NCBI GenBank assembly: GCA_963829085.1
Contig: CAWHHJ010000014.1
Location: forward strand, 1 to 64,000
From: PALSA-1004 sp963829085
GTDB taxonomy: Bacteria; Pseudomonadota; Gammaproteobacteria; Burkholderiales; SG8-41
Direction of reading: 5' to 3'
DNA: 64,000 bases
The notes beneath the pieces were generated by a model, which saw nothing but the letters and a program-made list of their open reading frames with translations, ran no database searches and was not told the DNA's origin. Of this stretch, positions 1 through 9,158 are shown in pieces; position 1 is the stretch's first letter; each line of letters begins with the position of its first letter. The position numbers and the translations under genes were made by a program.

Positions 1-892
1 CGTTGAATCCGCCGCCGCCCAAAATATAATTGCCGACAAACAGCGGGAAATAATCCGGATCGTCGCGCTTGATGCCCGGCAAGCCCGTGAGCAAATGGCT
101 TTGCGTCGCGGGATGCGGTACAACGCTCATCTGGGCCCGCGCTGGTTGCGGCACATCCGGAATCGACGGCGCTGCCGATGAACGCGGCAAATCGGCGGTC
201 AGCTTTTCAGCCAGCGCGGCCGCCTGCTTGCGATCGAGATCGCCCATGATCGCAACCACTGCCTGATCGGACGTGTAATAGCGGCGGTAGAAGTCAACGA
301 GATCGTCCCGCGTCAGTGTTGACACGGTCGCCACTTCGCCTGACGAACGCAAACCATACGGATGGTTCGGATATGCGAGCTCATTGAAACGTCTGCTCAA
401 TATGGTTTCCGGCTTTGTGTCGGACTCCTTGATTGCAGCGACGATGCGCCCCTTCTCACGCTCAAGGACGCCCGTCTGAAAATCAGGATGCTGCAAGACG
501 CGGGCGAAGACGTCGACCGCCGGGTTCAACTCCTCGGGACTCGACAGTGAACGCAACGACATTCCGGCGCGGTCGCTGTCGAAGCGGCCCGAGAATTGCG
601 CGCCGGTGTCTGCCATGCGCCGTGCAATATCGTCTTCGGATAGTCCGCCAGCACCTAGTTTCAGCAAACTCAACGTGAGTGACGCGCGTCCGGATTTTTC
701 GCGGGTGTCAAACGCCGAGCCTGCGGGGAAATCAACGCTCACATCCAGCATGGGCAAGCCGCGGCTTTCTACGAAGTAAACGTGCGCGCCGTTCGCGGTC
801 TGCCAATGCTCTATCGGCAACACCGCAAGCGCCGGCAGCGCCAGCAAGCACATCGCCGCTGCAAAGATTGCATGCCTCAATTTATTGCACAT
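1..892 (-). CDS. M16 family peptidase-like protein, non-catalytic subunit (partial, C-terminus beyond window)
   Basis: Translation of the minus strand from the ATG at 892 gives a signal peptide (hydrophobic stretch ending LPALA) followed by an M16 N-terminal domain of about 270 residues that runs off the left edge. The place where an active M16 enzyme carries HxxEH reads LLKLGAGGLSEDD, so the zinc site is absent. In the family such subunits pair with a catalytic partner, and the catalytic gene lies immediately upstream with a 16-bp overlap, implying translational coupling. Probably periplasmic. Substrate unknown. The start is chosen because it directly precedes the signal peptide. Confidence 0.8.
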   Translation of the reverse strand, partial: MCNKLRHAIFAAAMCLLALPALAVLPIEHWQTANGAHVYFVESRGLPMLDVSVDFPAGSAFDTREKSGRASLTLSLLKLGAGGLSEDDIARRMADTGAQFSGRFDSDRAGMSLRSLSSPEELNPAVDVFARVLQHPDFQTGVLEREKGRIVAAIKESDTKPETILSRRFNELAYPNHPYGLRSSGEVATVSTLTRDDLVDFYRRYYTSDQAVVAIMGDLDRKQAAALAEKLTADLPRSSAAPSIPDVPQPARAQMSVVPHPATQSHLLTGLPGIKRDDPDYFPLFVGNYILGGGGFN

Positions 893-2282
893 GACTGTAC
901 ACCCGCGGCGGGTTCGGCGGCCGGCTTGCGGCCTTCCAGCGGCTGCGGATCAAGCACTGCAACGGTCAGGGTTTCGTCGATCAGGTACTTCTTCGCGACT
1001 TCCTGTACCTGCGTCGCAGTCACCTGCTTCAATTTCTCGATCATGATGTCCATCGCCTGGTAGGAGTAACCGCCAATTTCGAGCGAGCCGATCAGCATGG
1101 CCTGGAAGTAGATCGAGTCGCGCTGGAAAACCTGCGAAGAGACCACCTGCGCGCTGGCGCGCTTCAGTTCTTCCTCGCTTACCCCCTCGCTCACAATCCG
1201 GGCGACCTCACGCCGCATCGCCTGTTCGAGCTCGGGAATCGTCTTACCTACTGCCGGGACGCCCGTCAGCACGAACATGCCGGGGGCCGCGCTCGCGGAC
1301 TCTCGTAACCGGCACCAGCGGCCTGAGCGATTTTGTCGCGGCGAACGAGATCACTGTTGAGCCGCGCGGCATCATGACCGTCGAGCACGCCCGCCAGCAT
1401 CTCCAGCGCATACGGTTCCCAGTCTTTGTCGACGTCGTGCAAGATCGGCGCACGATAGCCCATCACGAGAGAGGGCAGCTCGGCCGGCGCCTTTACCGTA
1501 ATGCGGCGTGTGCCAAGTTGCGGCGGCTCGTTTTGCGGTTTGCGCTCGGGCAGAACCTTCTTCTTGATGCCCCCGAAGTATTTCTCGGCAAGCGCAAAGA
1601 CCTCCCGCGGGACCACGTCACCGACGACGACCAGGATTGCATTGTTGGGCGCATACCAATGGTCGTACCATTCGCGCGCGTCCTGCCACGTCATGTTTTC
1701 GAGATCACTCATCCAGCCGACGGTCGGCGTGCGGTAAGGGTGCGCGACAAGCGCAGTAGCCATCAACTGCTCGTGCACAAGCGCCTGCGGACGATCGTCC
1801 GTGCGCAGCCGGCGCTCTTCCATTACCACCTTGATCTCCTTGTCGAACTCGTCGCGCGATAATTTGAGGTTCGCCATGCGGTCGGCTTCGAGCCGGAATG
1901 CGAGCGGCAACTGCGACTTGTGGAGCTGCTCGTGGTAGCCGGTCGCATCACGCGCAGTGAAAGCATTCACCCGCCCGCCGACATTCGCGATGATTTTCGA
2001 GAATTGCTCGGCTGGAACCGTCTCAGTTCCTTTGAACATCATGTGCTCGAGCACATGGGCAACACCCGTTTTGCCATTGACTTCGTCCATGCTGCCGGCC
2101 TTGTACCACAGCATCGATACGACAGTCGGCGCACGGTGGTCTTCTCTGACGATGATACGCAGTCCATTCTTGAGCGCGTATTCGGTCGTTTGCGTCTCGG
2201 CTGCATGCACAACGCACAATGAAAGCGATGCGATGGCGCATATGATCGCGGCGAGCGCTCGCCGTATAGTTCCAGATAACAT
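877..2282 (-). CDS. M16 family zinc metallopeptidase, catalytic subunit (frame break near 1300)
   Basis: Begins with a hydrophobic signal sequence (residues 8-28), then the insulinase-type core. H76, E79 and H80 form the inverted zinc motif HVLEH, with the downstream EERR helix supplying the third ligand. Reading breaks at about 1300: the upstream frame ends after GAGYES, while the continuation SAAPGMFVLTG resumes in another frame and runs to the stop at 877. The break fits one missing base. Family: periplasmic/outer-membrane processing peptidases (M16B). It overlaps the non-catalytic partner gene by 16 bp, so the two probably form a heterodimer. Product restored about 468 residues, normal for the family. 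Confidence 0.85.
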
Positions 2283-2417
2283 GCGGGTCTCGAGAAGGGG
2301 GATGAGTAGCTTGCGAATAGCTTTCGAGCTAGAATTTTAGGTTAATTGGCACCGCCGCGCTTGCGCGATCGACGCGCAAATCCCGCCTCAAGCTGAACGC
2401 CTCTGACTGCGCTATCA

Positions 2418-3381
2418 ATGTTTAGTTTCCTGAAACCGGCCCCGAAAACGGGCGAAGGCTGGGGTGCGCGCCTCAAGAAGGGCCTCGCCCGCACACGCGA
2501 CCTCCTGAACACCGATATCACGGAGCTGTTCGGCAGCGGCAAGATAGACGAATCTTTTTTTTCGGAGCTGGAAACAACCTTATTGACGGGTGACGTCGGC
2601 GTGCCCGCCACGGAGTTCCTGATCTCGGAGCTGCGGAGCGCCGTACGGCGCGGTGGTCTGCGCGAACGGCAACAGTTGCGGCAGGCGTTGCGCGAGGCGC
2701 TGCTTACGCTCCTCAAGCCAATCGCTGTGCCGCTCGTAATTGCCGGCCGCAAACCTTTCGTCATCATGCTCGCCGGCGTCAATGGCGCGGGCAAAACCAC
2801 ATCGATCGGCAAGATCGCCAAGTATTATCAGGAAGAGGGAAAATCAGTGCTGCTGGCAGCGGGCGACACGTTCCGGGCGGCAGCCCGCGAGCAGCTGCAG
2901 GTCTGGGGTGAGCGCAACAACGTTGCCGTGATTGCGCAGGAATCGGGCGACGCCGCGGCGGTGATCTTCGATGCGGTGAACGCGGCGAAAGCGCGCGGCA
3001 CCGATATCCTTCTGGCGGACACAGCTGGACGATTACCGACGCAGTTGCACCTCATGGAGGAAATAAAAAAGGTCAAACGCGTCACTGCTAAAGCGTATCC
3101 CGGCGCACCTCACGAAATTCTATTCGGTGCTCGATGCGAACACCGGCCAGAACGCGCTCAGCCAAGTCAAAGCGTTCGACGCGGCCGTGGGCATCACCGG
3201 ACTTGTGCTCACCAAGCTGGACGGCACTGCCAAAGGCGGCGTGATCTGCGCCATAGCGCACTTGCGTTCCACAGCCCCAGGCAATAAGCCGATTCCACTG
3301 CGCTTTATCGGCGTCGGTGAGGCGCTCGACGACTTGCGGCCGTTCAACGCGGAAGAGTTTGTCGATGCGTTGCTCGATTGA
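2418..3381 (+). CDS. ftsY: Signal recognition particle receptor FtsY (frame break near 3126)
   Basis: SRP GTPase that docks ribosome-SRP complexes at the inner membrane for co-translational insertion. The N domain is followed by the G domain: P-loop GVNGAGKTT at about 120-128, DTAGR at 201-205, and TKLDGTAKGG after the break. The acidic A domain is short, giving about 321 residues in all. At about 3126 an extra base shifts frame after PHEIL; the sense VLDANTGQNAL continues in the next frame and ends at 3381. ftsE and ftsX follow, the order typical of proteobacteria. Divergent from the M16 pair, with 135 bp between them available for promoters. Confidence 0.93.
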
Positions 3382-3457
3382 GCGTGTGAGCGCAAGTGGA
3401 TTGCCGCATAGCATTTATACACGCCGCGATCCGCGGTGCGGTATGTTCTCCCAACGA

Positions 3458-4117
3458 ATGATTTCGCTGAGCCATGTCTCTAAACGCTACCCCGGCGGAC
3501 ATCAGGCGCTGCACGACGTAAGCCTCACTATCGACACGGGTGAACTCGCTTTCATTACGGGCCACTCGGGTGCGGGCAAGACGACACTGCTGAAATTGCT
3601 GGTCGCAATCGAGCGACCGACTGTGGGTACTGTGATCGTGAATGGGCAAAACGTCGGCGCTTTAAAGCCCCGCGCGGTGCCGTTTTTGCGCCGCAAGTTC
3701 GGTCTGATTTTTCAAGACCACAAGCTATTGTTCGATCGAACCGTCTTTGCGAATGTCGCCCTTCCGCTGCAAATCGCCGGCTATGGCGCCAAAGACGCCG
3801 CGCGGCGCGTCCGCGCAGCGCTCGATAAGGTTGGATTGCTGAAGTCCGAGAAAGCCATGCCCATCACGCTTTCGGGTGGAGAGCAGCAACGTTCGTGTAT
3901 CGCCCGCGCGATCGTGCATCGACCGGCAATTCTGCTTGCCGATGAGCCGACCGGAAACCTTGATGTGGACTACGCGGCCGATATCGGCGAACTGTTTCGC
4001 TCATTCAACCAGGTCGGCGTAACCGTAGTCGTTGCGACGCACGACCAAACGTTACTGGCGCGGCTCACGCCGCGTGTGATCGCACTTCAGCATGGCGCGA
4101 TGGCGGCGGCCGCATGA
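3458..4117 (+). CDS. ftsE: Cell division ATP-binding protein FtsE
   Basis: ABC-type ATPase of the FtsEX complex, which activates peptidoglycan hydrolases at the septum through EnvC-like partners (an EnvC gene is at 32.2 kb). Walker A GHSGAGKTT at about 35-43, signature LSGGEQQR at 138-145, Walker B ILLADEP at 158-164, and the H-loop in VVATHD. The product is 219 residues, the usual size. I start at the ATG giving MISLSHVSKRYPGG, which matches the family N-terminus; an in-frame ATG at 3443 would add five residues. The stop overlaps the ftsX start as ATGA. Confidence 0.93.
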   Translation: MISLSHVSKRYPGGHQALHDVSLTIDTGELAFITGHSGAGKTTLLKLLVAIERPTVGTVIVNGQNVGALKPRAVPFLRRKFGLIFQDHKLLFDRTVFANVALPLQIAGYGAKDAARRVRAALDKVGLLKSEKAMPITLSGGEQQRSCIARAIVHRPAILLADEPTGNLDVDYAADIGELFRSFNQVGVTVVVATHDQTLLARLTPRVIALQHGAMAAAA

Positions 4118-5036
4118 TCGCGCTTATTTCACAGCACGCACGCTCGTTTTCTGCAACCGTCGCTCGCCTAGCCCGTGCGCCACTTGCGAGCGTCTTCAGC
4201 ATCGTGGTGATCGGCATCGCGTTGAGTTTACCGGCCGGCCTCTACGTGATCATCGATAACCTGCAACATCATCCCGGCAAATGGCCGCCGAGCCGCAGAT
4301 CAGCATTTTCATGGCGCTCGATGCCGAATGCGGCTGAAACTGCGCAGATCGAATCGCGTCTAAAGCAGAATGCCCGAGTACAGCGCTATCGGTTTGTCTC
4401 GCGTGAACGCGCGCTCGAGGAATTGACACGGTCTTCGGGCATCGAAGATATCGTTCAAAGCCTGCCAGCAAAATCCGCTTCCTGATGCCTTCGTGTTGAA
4501 TAGCCGGGAAAGTAGTGCGCAGGCCCTGCAAGCGCTGCGTGATGAGGTCGCTCAATGGCCGCGCGTTGAGCACGCTCAGTTGGACGCCGCGTGGGCCCGT
4601 CGGCTTGATGCTTCACTGCGCTTCGCCCGCCTGGCGGTGTGGGCCCTCGCGGCGCTATTGGCGACTGCGCTCGTCGCCATTGACCTTCAATACGATCCGG
4701 CTGCAGGTTCTAACGCAGAGGGAAGAAGTCGAGGTAATCAAATTGATTGGCGCCACCGACGCATTCATACGTAGACCGTTTCTGTATTACGGCGCACTGC
4801 AGGGCCTTGCCGGCGGCGTGGTTGCATGGCTAATCGTTGCAGGTGCGGTCTGGCTGGCGAACCGCAACCTCGGTGAACTGTCCCACGTATACGCATCGCT
4901 GATTCAAGTGAAACAGATGACGATTGGCGAAACCTCGGTGCTGTTTGTTCTGCCCCTGATGTTGAGCCTGCTAGGGGCATGGGCATCGGTCAGCACGCAC
5001 CTAGCCAAGGTCGACGCTTCTCCGGTAACTACCTGA
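4114..5036 (+). CDS. ftsX: Cell division protein FtsX (four frame breaks)
   Basis: Membrane partner of FtsE. Family landmarks appear in successive frames: an N-terminal membrane segment (VFSIVVIGIALSLPAGLYV), the periplasmic domain with PQISIFMALDA, then NPLPDAFVL, a second membrane segment, FNTIRLQVLTQREEVEVIKL and the last two membrane helices. Moving between these needs frame changes at about 4278, 4330, 4473 and 4687. The first two cancel, leaving a short out-of-frame stretch. Total length across breaks is about 307 residues, normal. The start overlaps ftsE (ATGA). Either the assembly is poor here or the gene is decayed; the intact content of every segment favours sequence error. Confidence 0.85.
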
Positions 5037-5092
5037 GGCAGCTACAGTTTTCTGCGCACGTTCCCAAGAGCGCCCGGAACTTTCCACACTGC

Positions 5093-5119
5093 TTGGCACT
5101 CCAAGTCGCTGAGTGCTAA
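5093..5119. promoter_or_regulatory. CIRCE element (predicted HrcA operator) upstream of rpoH
   Basis: The inverted repeat TTGGCACTC-N9-GAGTGCTAA differs from the CIRCE consensus TTAGCACTC-N9-GAGTGCTAA by a single base in the left arm, with exactly the nine-base spacer. It overlaps the predicted -35 and most of the -10 of rpoH, so bound HrcA would block transcription. hrcA itself is not in this window. Confidence 0.85.
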
Positions 5120-5122
5120 TAT
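5093..5122 (+). promoter_or_regulatory. Predicted sigma70-type promoter of rpoH
   Basis: TTGGCA at 5093-5098 and TAATAT at 5117-5122 are separated by 18 bp. They embrace the CIRCE spacer. The ATG of rpoH follows 21 bp after the -10, preceded by a GGGGA ribosome-binding site. Confidence 0.6.
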
Positions 5123-5143
5123 TACTTCGAAGGGGACTATTTA

Positions 5144-5997
5144 ATGACTAGCTTCGCATTACCCATACCGTCCGCGACCGGTAGCCTGGATACCTATATC
5201 CAGACTGTCAACCGCTTCCCCATCCTTACGCAGGAGGATGAGACAAGACTGGCGCGCCGCTACCGGGATCATGAGGATCTCGAAGCGGCCGGGCGCTTAT
5301 CGTTTCTCACCTGCGCGTGGTTGTGGCGGTGGCCCGCGGATTTCTTGGTTACGGCCTGCCGCATGCAGACCTGATCCAGGAAGGCAACATCGGCCTCATG
5401 AAGGCAGTGAAGCGTTTCGATCCGGAGCGCGGCGTGCGGCTGGTGTCGTTTGCTGTGCACTGGATTCGCGCCGAGATGCATGAGTTCATTCTGCGCAACT
5501 GGCGCATCGTCAAAATTGCGACCACCAAGGCGCAGCGCAAGCTGTTTTTCAATCTGCGCAGCATGAAGCCCGGCTTGAACACGCTAGGCACTGATGAAGT
5601 GAGTGCGATGGCGCGGCAGCTCGATGTTAAGCCTGAAGAAGTGGTTGAGATGGAAACACGTTTGGGCGGGCAGGACGTCGCGCTGGAGCCGCTGCACGAA
5701 GATGGCGAAGACAGCTACGCGCCGATCTCGTACCTGGCAGATCCCGACGCGGAGCCGGGCCGCGTGATCGAGCACGAAGAGACCGAACGCCTTAAAAGCG
5801 AGGGACTCGACACCGCGTTGCAAAGTTTGGACCCGCGCAGCCGTCGTATTATCGAAGCGCGCTGGCTGCGCGAAACGGATCAGGCGACATTGCACGACCT
5901 GGCTGCTGAATTTGGCGTCTCCGCCGAGCGCATACGTCAAATCGAGAACAAGGCCATGCAGAAAATGCGCGCCTTGATTGCGCCGGCTGCCGCCTGA
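5144..5997 (+). CDS. rpoH: RNA polymerase heat-shock sigma factor RpoH (sigma32; frame break near 5299)
   Basis: Group 3 sigma-70 factor directing RNA polymerase to heat-shock promoters. The N-terminus (LDTYIQTVNRFPILTQEDE) is typical of RpoH; region 2 follows as DLIQEGNIGLMKAVKRFDP with the -10 recognition helix RLVSFAVHWIRAEM; the RpoH box contains AQRKLFFNLR; region 4.2 ends in VSAERIRQIENKAMQKMR. One base is missing after about 5299: the expected sense LIVSHLRVVVAVARG needs a restored A after CGCTTA. Restored length is about 284 residues, normal. The upstream CIRCE suggests HrcA control, and a strong terminator follows. Confidence 0.93.
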
Positions 5998-6017
5998 TAC
6001 CTCGCGGCATTGCATAC

Positions 6018-6048
6018 AACGGGAAGCTTTCGGCTTCCCGTTTTTTTT
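6018..6048 (+). terminator. Rho-independent terminator after rpoH
   Basis: A perfect 10-bp stem (AACGGGAAGC pairing with GCTTCCCGTT) with a five-base loop is followed by a run of T. It lies 20 bp after the rpoH stop. The convergent gene for the SCO protein ends at 6113. Confidence 0.9.
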
Positions 6049-6112
6049 GCGGTCATTATTGCTGGACACTTGGTGACCGCTTGATCCCGGGTGCCTTACC
6101 AGTCCGTCGCAG

Positions 6113-6694
6113 TCAGCCCTGCAACAAGATGCGTATATCGTGCAGCAGGGCCTGCGCGCGCTGTCCGTACTGAGCAAAGAGCCGCACTCTACCTTGGGGG
6201 TCGAAGATAAATGATCCGGCCGAATGGTCCATCGAATAAGCGCCGTTCGGCAGCGGCTGCTTCTGGTAAAAAACTTTGAACTCCTTCGCTGTGCGGGCCG
6301 TAGCGTCTGCATCACCATACAATCCCAGGAAAGTCGGATTGAAGGCGGGCACATACTTGGACAAAATCTCAGGCGTGTCGCGCGCCGGATCTACAGTTAT
6401 AAACAGCACCTGCAGACGCTCCGCCTCTTTTCCCAGTTCATTCGCAACACTCGCGAGCTCACTCATGGTGACCGGACAAACGTCGGGGCAGTGCGTGTAG
6501 CCGAAGAAAACGACAACGACTTTGCCCTTGAAGTCTGCAAGTGTGCGTGGCTTACCATTGTGATCGGTCAACTGGAAGTCACGCGCAAATCCGGCGCCGG
6601 TAATATCAGTCAACTCAAACGGCGTGCGGGATGCGTTACATCCGGCGATTACCAACGCTATCGCAATAAGCAGCGCGAACGCCACATGCTTCAT
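6113..6694 (-). CDS. SCO1/SenC family copper metallochaperone lipoprotein
   Basis: Thioredoxin-fold protein that helps load the CuA centre of cytochrome oxidase subunit II. The start at 6694 gives a short lipoprotein signal with lipobox cysteine C19 (ALVIAGC). Copper ligands are the CPDVC pair C69/C73 and H157 in MDHSAG. Length 193 residues is typical. A longer in-frame reading back to 6805 overlaps ctaB and adds a nonsensical arginine/serine-rich leader, so it is rejected. Last gene of the minus-strand haem/copper assembly run, 7 bp after ctaB. Confidence 0.93.
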   Translation of the reverse strand: MKHVAFALLIAIALVIAGCNASRTPFELTDITGAGFARDFQLTDHNGKPRTLADFKGKVVVVFFGYTHCPDVCPVTMSELASVANELGKEAERLQVLFITVDPARDTPEILSKYVPAFNPTFLGLYGDADATARTAKEFKVFYQKQPLPNGAYSMDHSAGSFIFDPQGRVRLFAQYGQRAQALLHDIRILLQG

Positions 6695-6701
6695 GACAGC
6701 G

Positions 6702-7604
6702 CTATAGCGGGAGATAATGATCGAGCAGGAGTGCCGCGAACATGAGCGATAGATAGACGATCGAATAACGGAATGTCGTCTGCGCCAGGCGGTCACTGTA
6801 GTCACGATAGATACGGATCGCGTAATAAAGGAAAACGCCGTCCAGCGCGATTGCGCTGCATAGGTAGACCAAGCCGCTCATACGGGTGGCAAACGGCAGC
6901 ATGGTCACAGCGATTAGAATGACCGTATAGAAAAGGACATGTAAACGCGTGAACTTATCACCGTGAGTGACAGGCAGCATCGGAATGCCCGCCTTCGCAT
7001 ACTCATGCTTGCGATACAGTGCGAGCGCCCAGAAATGCGGCGGCGTCCATGCAAAAATAATCAAGAACAGTAAGAGCGCCTGAAACGTGATGTCGCCAGT
7101 TACCGCCGCCCAGCCAAGCACCGGCGGCATCGCCCCTGACGCGCCGCCAATCACGATGTTCTGCGGCGTGAGGGGCTTGAGCAGCACCGTATAAACAATC
7201 GCGTAACCAATGAAAGTGCCAAGCGTGAGCCACATGGTCAGCGCGTTCACCTCGAAATACAGCAATGCGAGGCCGCTGCCGCCCACGATAGCGGCAAATG
7301 TAAGCGTCTCGCCAGGCGTCAACTGGCCGCGCGGCAGTGGACGGCCACGCGTGCGCGCCATGACGGCATCGATCTTCTGCTCGACGAGACAGTTAATCGC
7401 TGCCGCTGCGCCCGCAACGAGCGCAATACCAACCGTCGCAGCAAGCGCGAGCCAGGCAAATCGTGCATCTAACGCGCCGAACGGTACTGCCAGAAACATG
7501 CCGATCACCGCGCAAAATACGATAAGCGACACCACCCGCGGTTTGGTCAGTGCGAGAAACTGCCCCAAACGCGATTGTGTCTGCTGCCAGGCCAGGGAAG
7601 TCAT
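6702..7604 (-). CDS. ctaB: Protohaem IX farnesyltransferase (haem O synthase)
   Basis: UbiA-type membrane prenyltransferase that adds a farnesyl chain to haem b. Nine or so hydrophobic segments are visible; the prenyl-diphosphate region reads INCLVEQKIDAVMARTRGRP with the conserved MxRTxxRP. The 300-residue length is normal. The ATG follows the ctaA stop directly (TAA then ATG), so the two haem A pathway genes are coupled. Product feeds haem A synthase for the aa3 oxidase encoded upstream. Confidence 0.95.
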   Translation of the reverse strand: MTSLAWQQTQSRLGQFLALTKPRVVSLIVFCAVIGMFLAVPFGALDARFAWLALAATVGIALVAGAAAAINCLVEQKIDAVMARTRGRPLPRGQLTPGETLTFAAIVGGSGLALLYFEVNALTMWLTLGTFIGYAIVYTVLLKPLTPQNIVIGGASGAMPPVLGWAAVTGDITFQALLLFLIIFAWTPPHFWALALYRKHEYAKAGIPMLPVTHGDKFTRLHVLFYTVILIAVTMLPFATRMSGLVYLCSAIALDGVFLYYAIRIYRDYSDRLAQTTFRYSIVYLSLMFAALLLDHYLPL

Positions 7605-8579
7605 TTAGTGCGGACTACGGCTGCGGGAAAGCGCGAAGTTTATCACTACCATAGAGACCAACAAAGCCGCGGCACCCGCGTTGTGCGCAACCGCGACCGG
7701 CAACGGCAGCGTGAGCATGACGTTCGCGATTCCGAGCAGAATTTGCATCACCAGCAGGGCCGCGAGCAGGGCGCCCACCCTTCTGCACCCTCGAGTCCGA
7801 CTCAGCGCGACAGCAAATATACCGACGTAGGTGAACACGATCAGCGCGCCCAACCGATGGCTCCATTGAATTGCGGTTAACGCATCGATGCCAAGCGGCG
7901 CCCCTGCAGCAGTCATGCCCAACTCACGGGCAAATTGGAAGCCGTGCATAAAATCCATCGCCGGCCGCCACGCTCCATGACACGTCGGAAAATCCAGACA
8001 CACCAGCGCCGCGTAATTCGTCGAAACCCAGCCGCCGAGCGCGATCTGACAAACAATCAGCAGCAAGCCCACCGCTGCAAACGGCCGCAATCGGCGTGTA
8101 TCGGGATCGCTTGCCGGCCATGCAGTTTCGCGCAACATTAACCACGTCAGCAATGCCAGCGTCGCCATTCCGCCGAGCAGATGCAAGGTGACGATAACCG
8201 GCTTTAAAAGCAGCGTCACCGTCAGCATGCCCAACGTGGCCTGCAAGCCCACGAGCACCACTACTGCAGTGGCGAGTAAACGTGAACGGCGGCGACGCCA
8301 TGCCTCAATCATGATTGCCAACAGCAGCAGGCCCAGTGCGCCCGCTATGTAGCGATGAAACATTTCTTTCCACGCCTTGTGCGACTCCACCGGCCGGCCG
8401 GGAAAAGCCTGCGTCGCCTTGTCGATTTCATGCGCTTCGTCAGGCACGCCTATCATGTGTCCGTAACATCCCGGCCAGTCTGGGCATCCAAGACCTGCTT
8501 CCTGCAGGCGCACGTAAGCGCCGACAACGACCACCAGGAACGTCAGACATACGGCACTGGTCAGCAGTCTTCGAAACAT
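7605..8579 (-). CDS. ctaA: Haem A synthase (COX15/CtaA family)
   Basis: Multi-pass membrane enzyme that oxidises the C8 methyl of haem O to give haem A. Conserved histidines lie in hydrophobic helices (MFHRYIAG, VTLHLLGG, IQWSHRLGA, VAHNAGAA), and two cysteines lie in CLDFPTCHG. At 324 residues it matches the proteobacterial type. It sits between the SCO-like membrane protein (6-bp gap) and ctaB (no gap), in one assembly operon. Confidence 0.95.
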   Translation of the reverse strand: MFRRLLTSAVCLTFLVVVVGAYVRLQEAGLGCPDWPGCYGHMIGVPDEAHEIDKATQAFPGRPVESHKAWKEMFHRYIAGALGLLLLAIMIEAWRRRRSRLLATAVVVLVGLQATLGMLTVTLLLKPVIVTLHLLGGMATLALLTWLMLRETAWPASDPDTRRLRPFAAVGLLLIVCQIALGGWVSTNYAALVCLDFPTCHGAWRPAMDFMHGFQFARELGMTAAGAPLGIDALTAIQWSHRLGALIVFTYVGIFAVALSRTRGCRRVGALLAALLVMQILLGIANVMLTLPLPVAVAHNAGAAALLVSMVVINFALSRSRSPH

Positions 8580-8585
8580 AATCTC

Positions 8586-9158
8586 CTAGCCTATCCGCGA
8601 TGTTCTAAGCAGCCGGGTCAGATCCTTGATCATCTTTGCGGGCTCGGTGCTCTGGGGATAGCGCAAGACGAGGTTGCCCAGTGGATCGACGATATAGAAG
8701 AATTCGGCGGGTGTACTCGCCGCAGGCAATTGCTTGAGCAGGTCGCTGTCGGCGGCGCGCACAAACCACATGCCCTTGTAGTTCGAGGCGAGCGGCGCGG
8801 CGACGGGCGCCGAATCGCTGATCAGCCACGCGCGCTCGATACGCTCCATGTCTTTACCTTGCGTCAAGCGCAATTGCCGTATCGTGAAAAGCTTACGTTC
8901 GCATGCACTGTCGCACTGCGCCGCGTCCGTCACGAGCAGCACCCACTTGCCGTGCAACTGGCTAAGCTGGAACGTCGTTCCATCAAGCAGCCGCAGCCGC
9001 GGATCGGGTAGCGCGCGCGTCTCGAGAAGATCGCCTGCGTTCGTATGCCCCGCAGGCGGAGCGACGTAGTAGGCAAAGGACGATGCCAGTACCGGCGCCA
9101 GGCACAATGCACCAATCAGCCACGCCGTCCTGCGGTTAGCGGGCGTCTTTGCGGACAT
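8586..9158 (-). CDS. Membrane-anchored thioredoxin-fold protein of the cytochrome oxidase cluster (SCO-like)
   Basis: A 190-residue protein with one N-terminal membrane helix (about 12-31) and a soluble domain. The order LLDGTTFQLSQLHGKWVLLVTDAAQCDSACERK places a CxxxC pair (C82, C86) where SCO proteins have their copper cysteines, and FFYIVDPLGNLVLRYP resembles the end of that fold. I do not see a clear equivalent of the SCO copper histidine. The position between surf1 and ctaA supports a role in oxidase assembly, perhaps thiol chemistry. I start at 9158 (MSAKTPANRR); this overlaps the surf1 end by 23 bp. Confidence 0.75.
   Translation of the reverse strand: MSAKTPANRRTAWLIGALCLAPVLASSFAYYVAPPAGHTNAGDLLETRALPDPRLRLLDGTTFQLSQLHGKWVLLVTDAAQCDSACERKLFTIRQLRLTQGKDMERIERAWLISDSAPVAAPLASNYKGMWFVRAADSDLLKQLPAASTPAEFFYIVDPLGNLVLRYPQSTEPAKMIKDLTRLLRTSRIG

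Noticed and set aside
6694..6805. Upstream extension of the SCO protein to 6805
   Set aside because: It overlaps ctaB and lacks homology; the lipoprotein signal begins at 6694.
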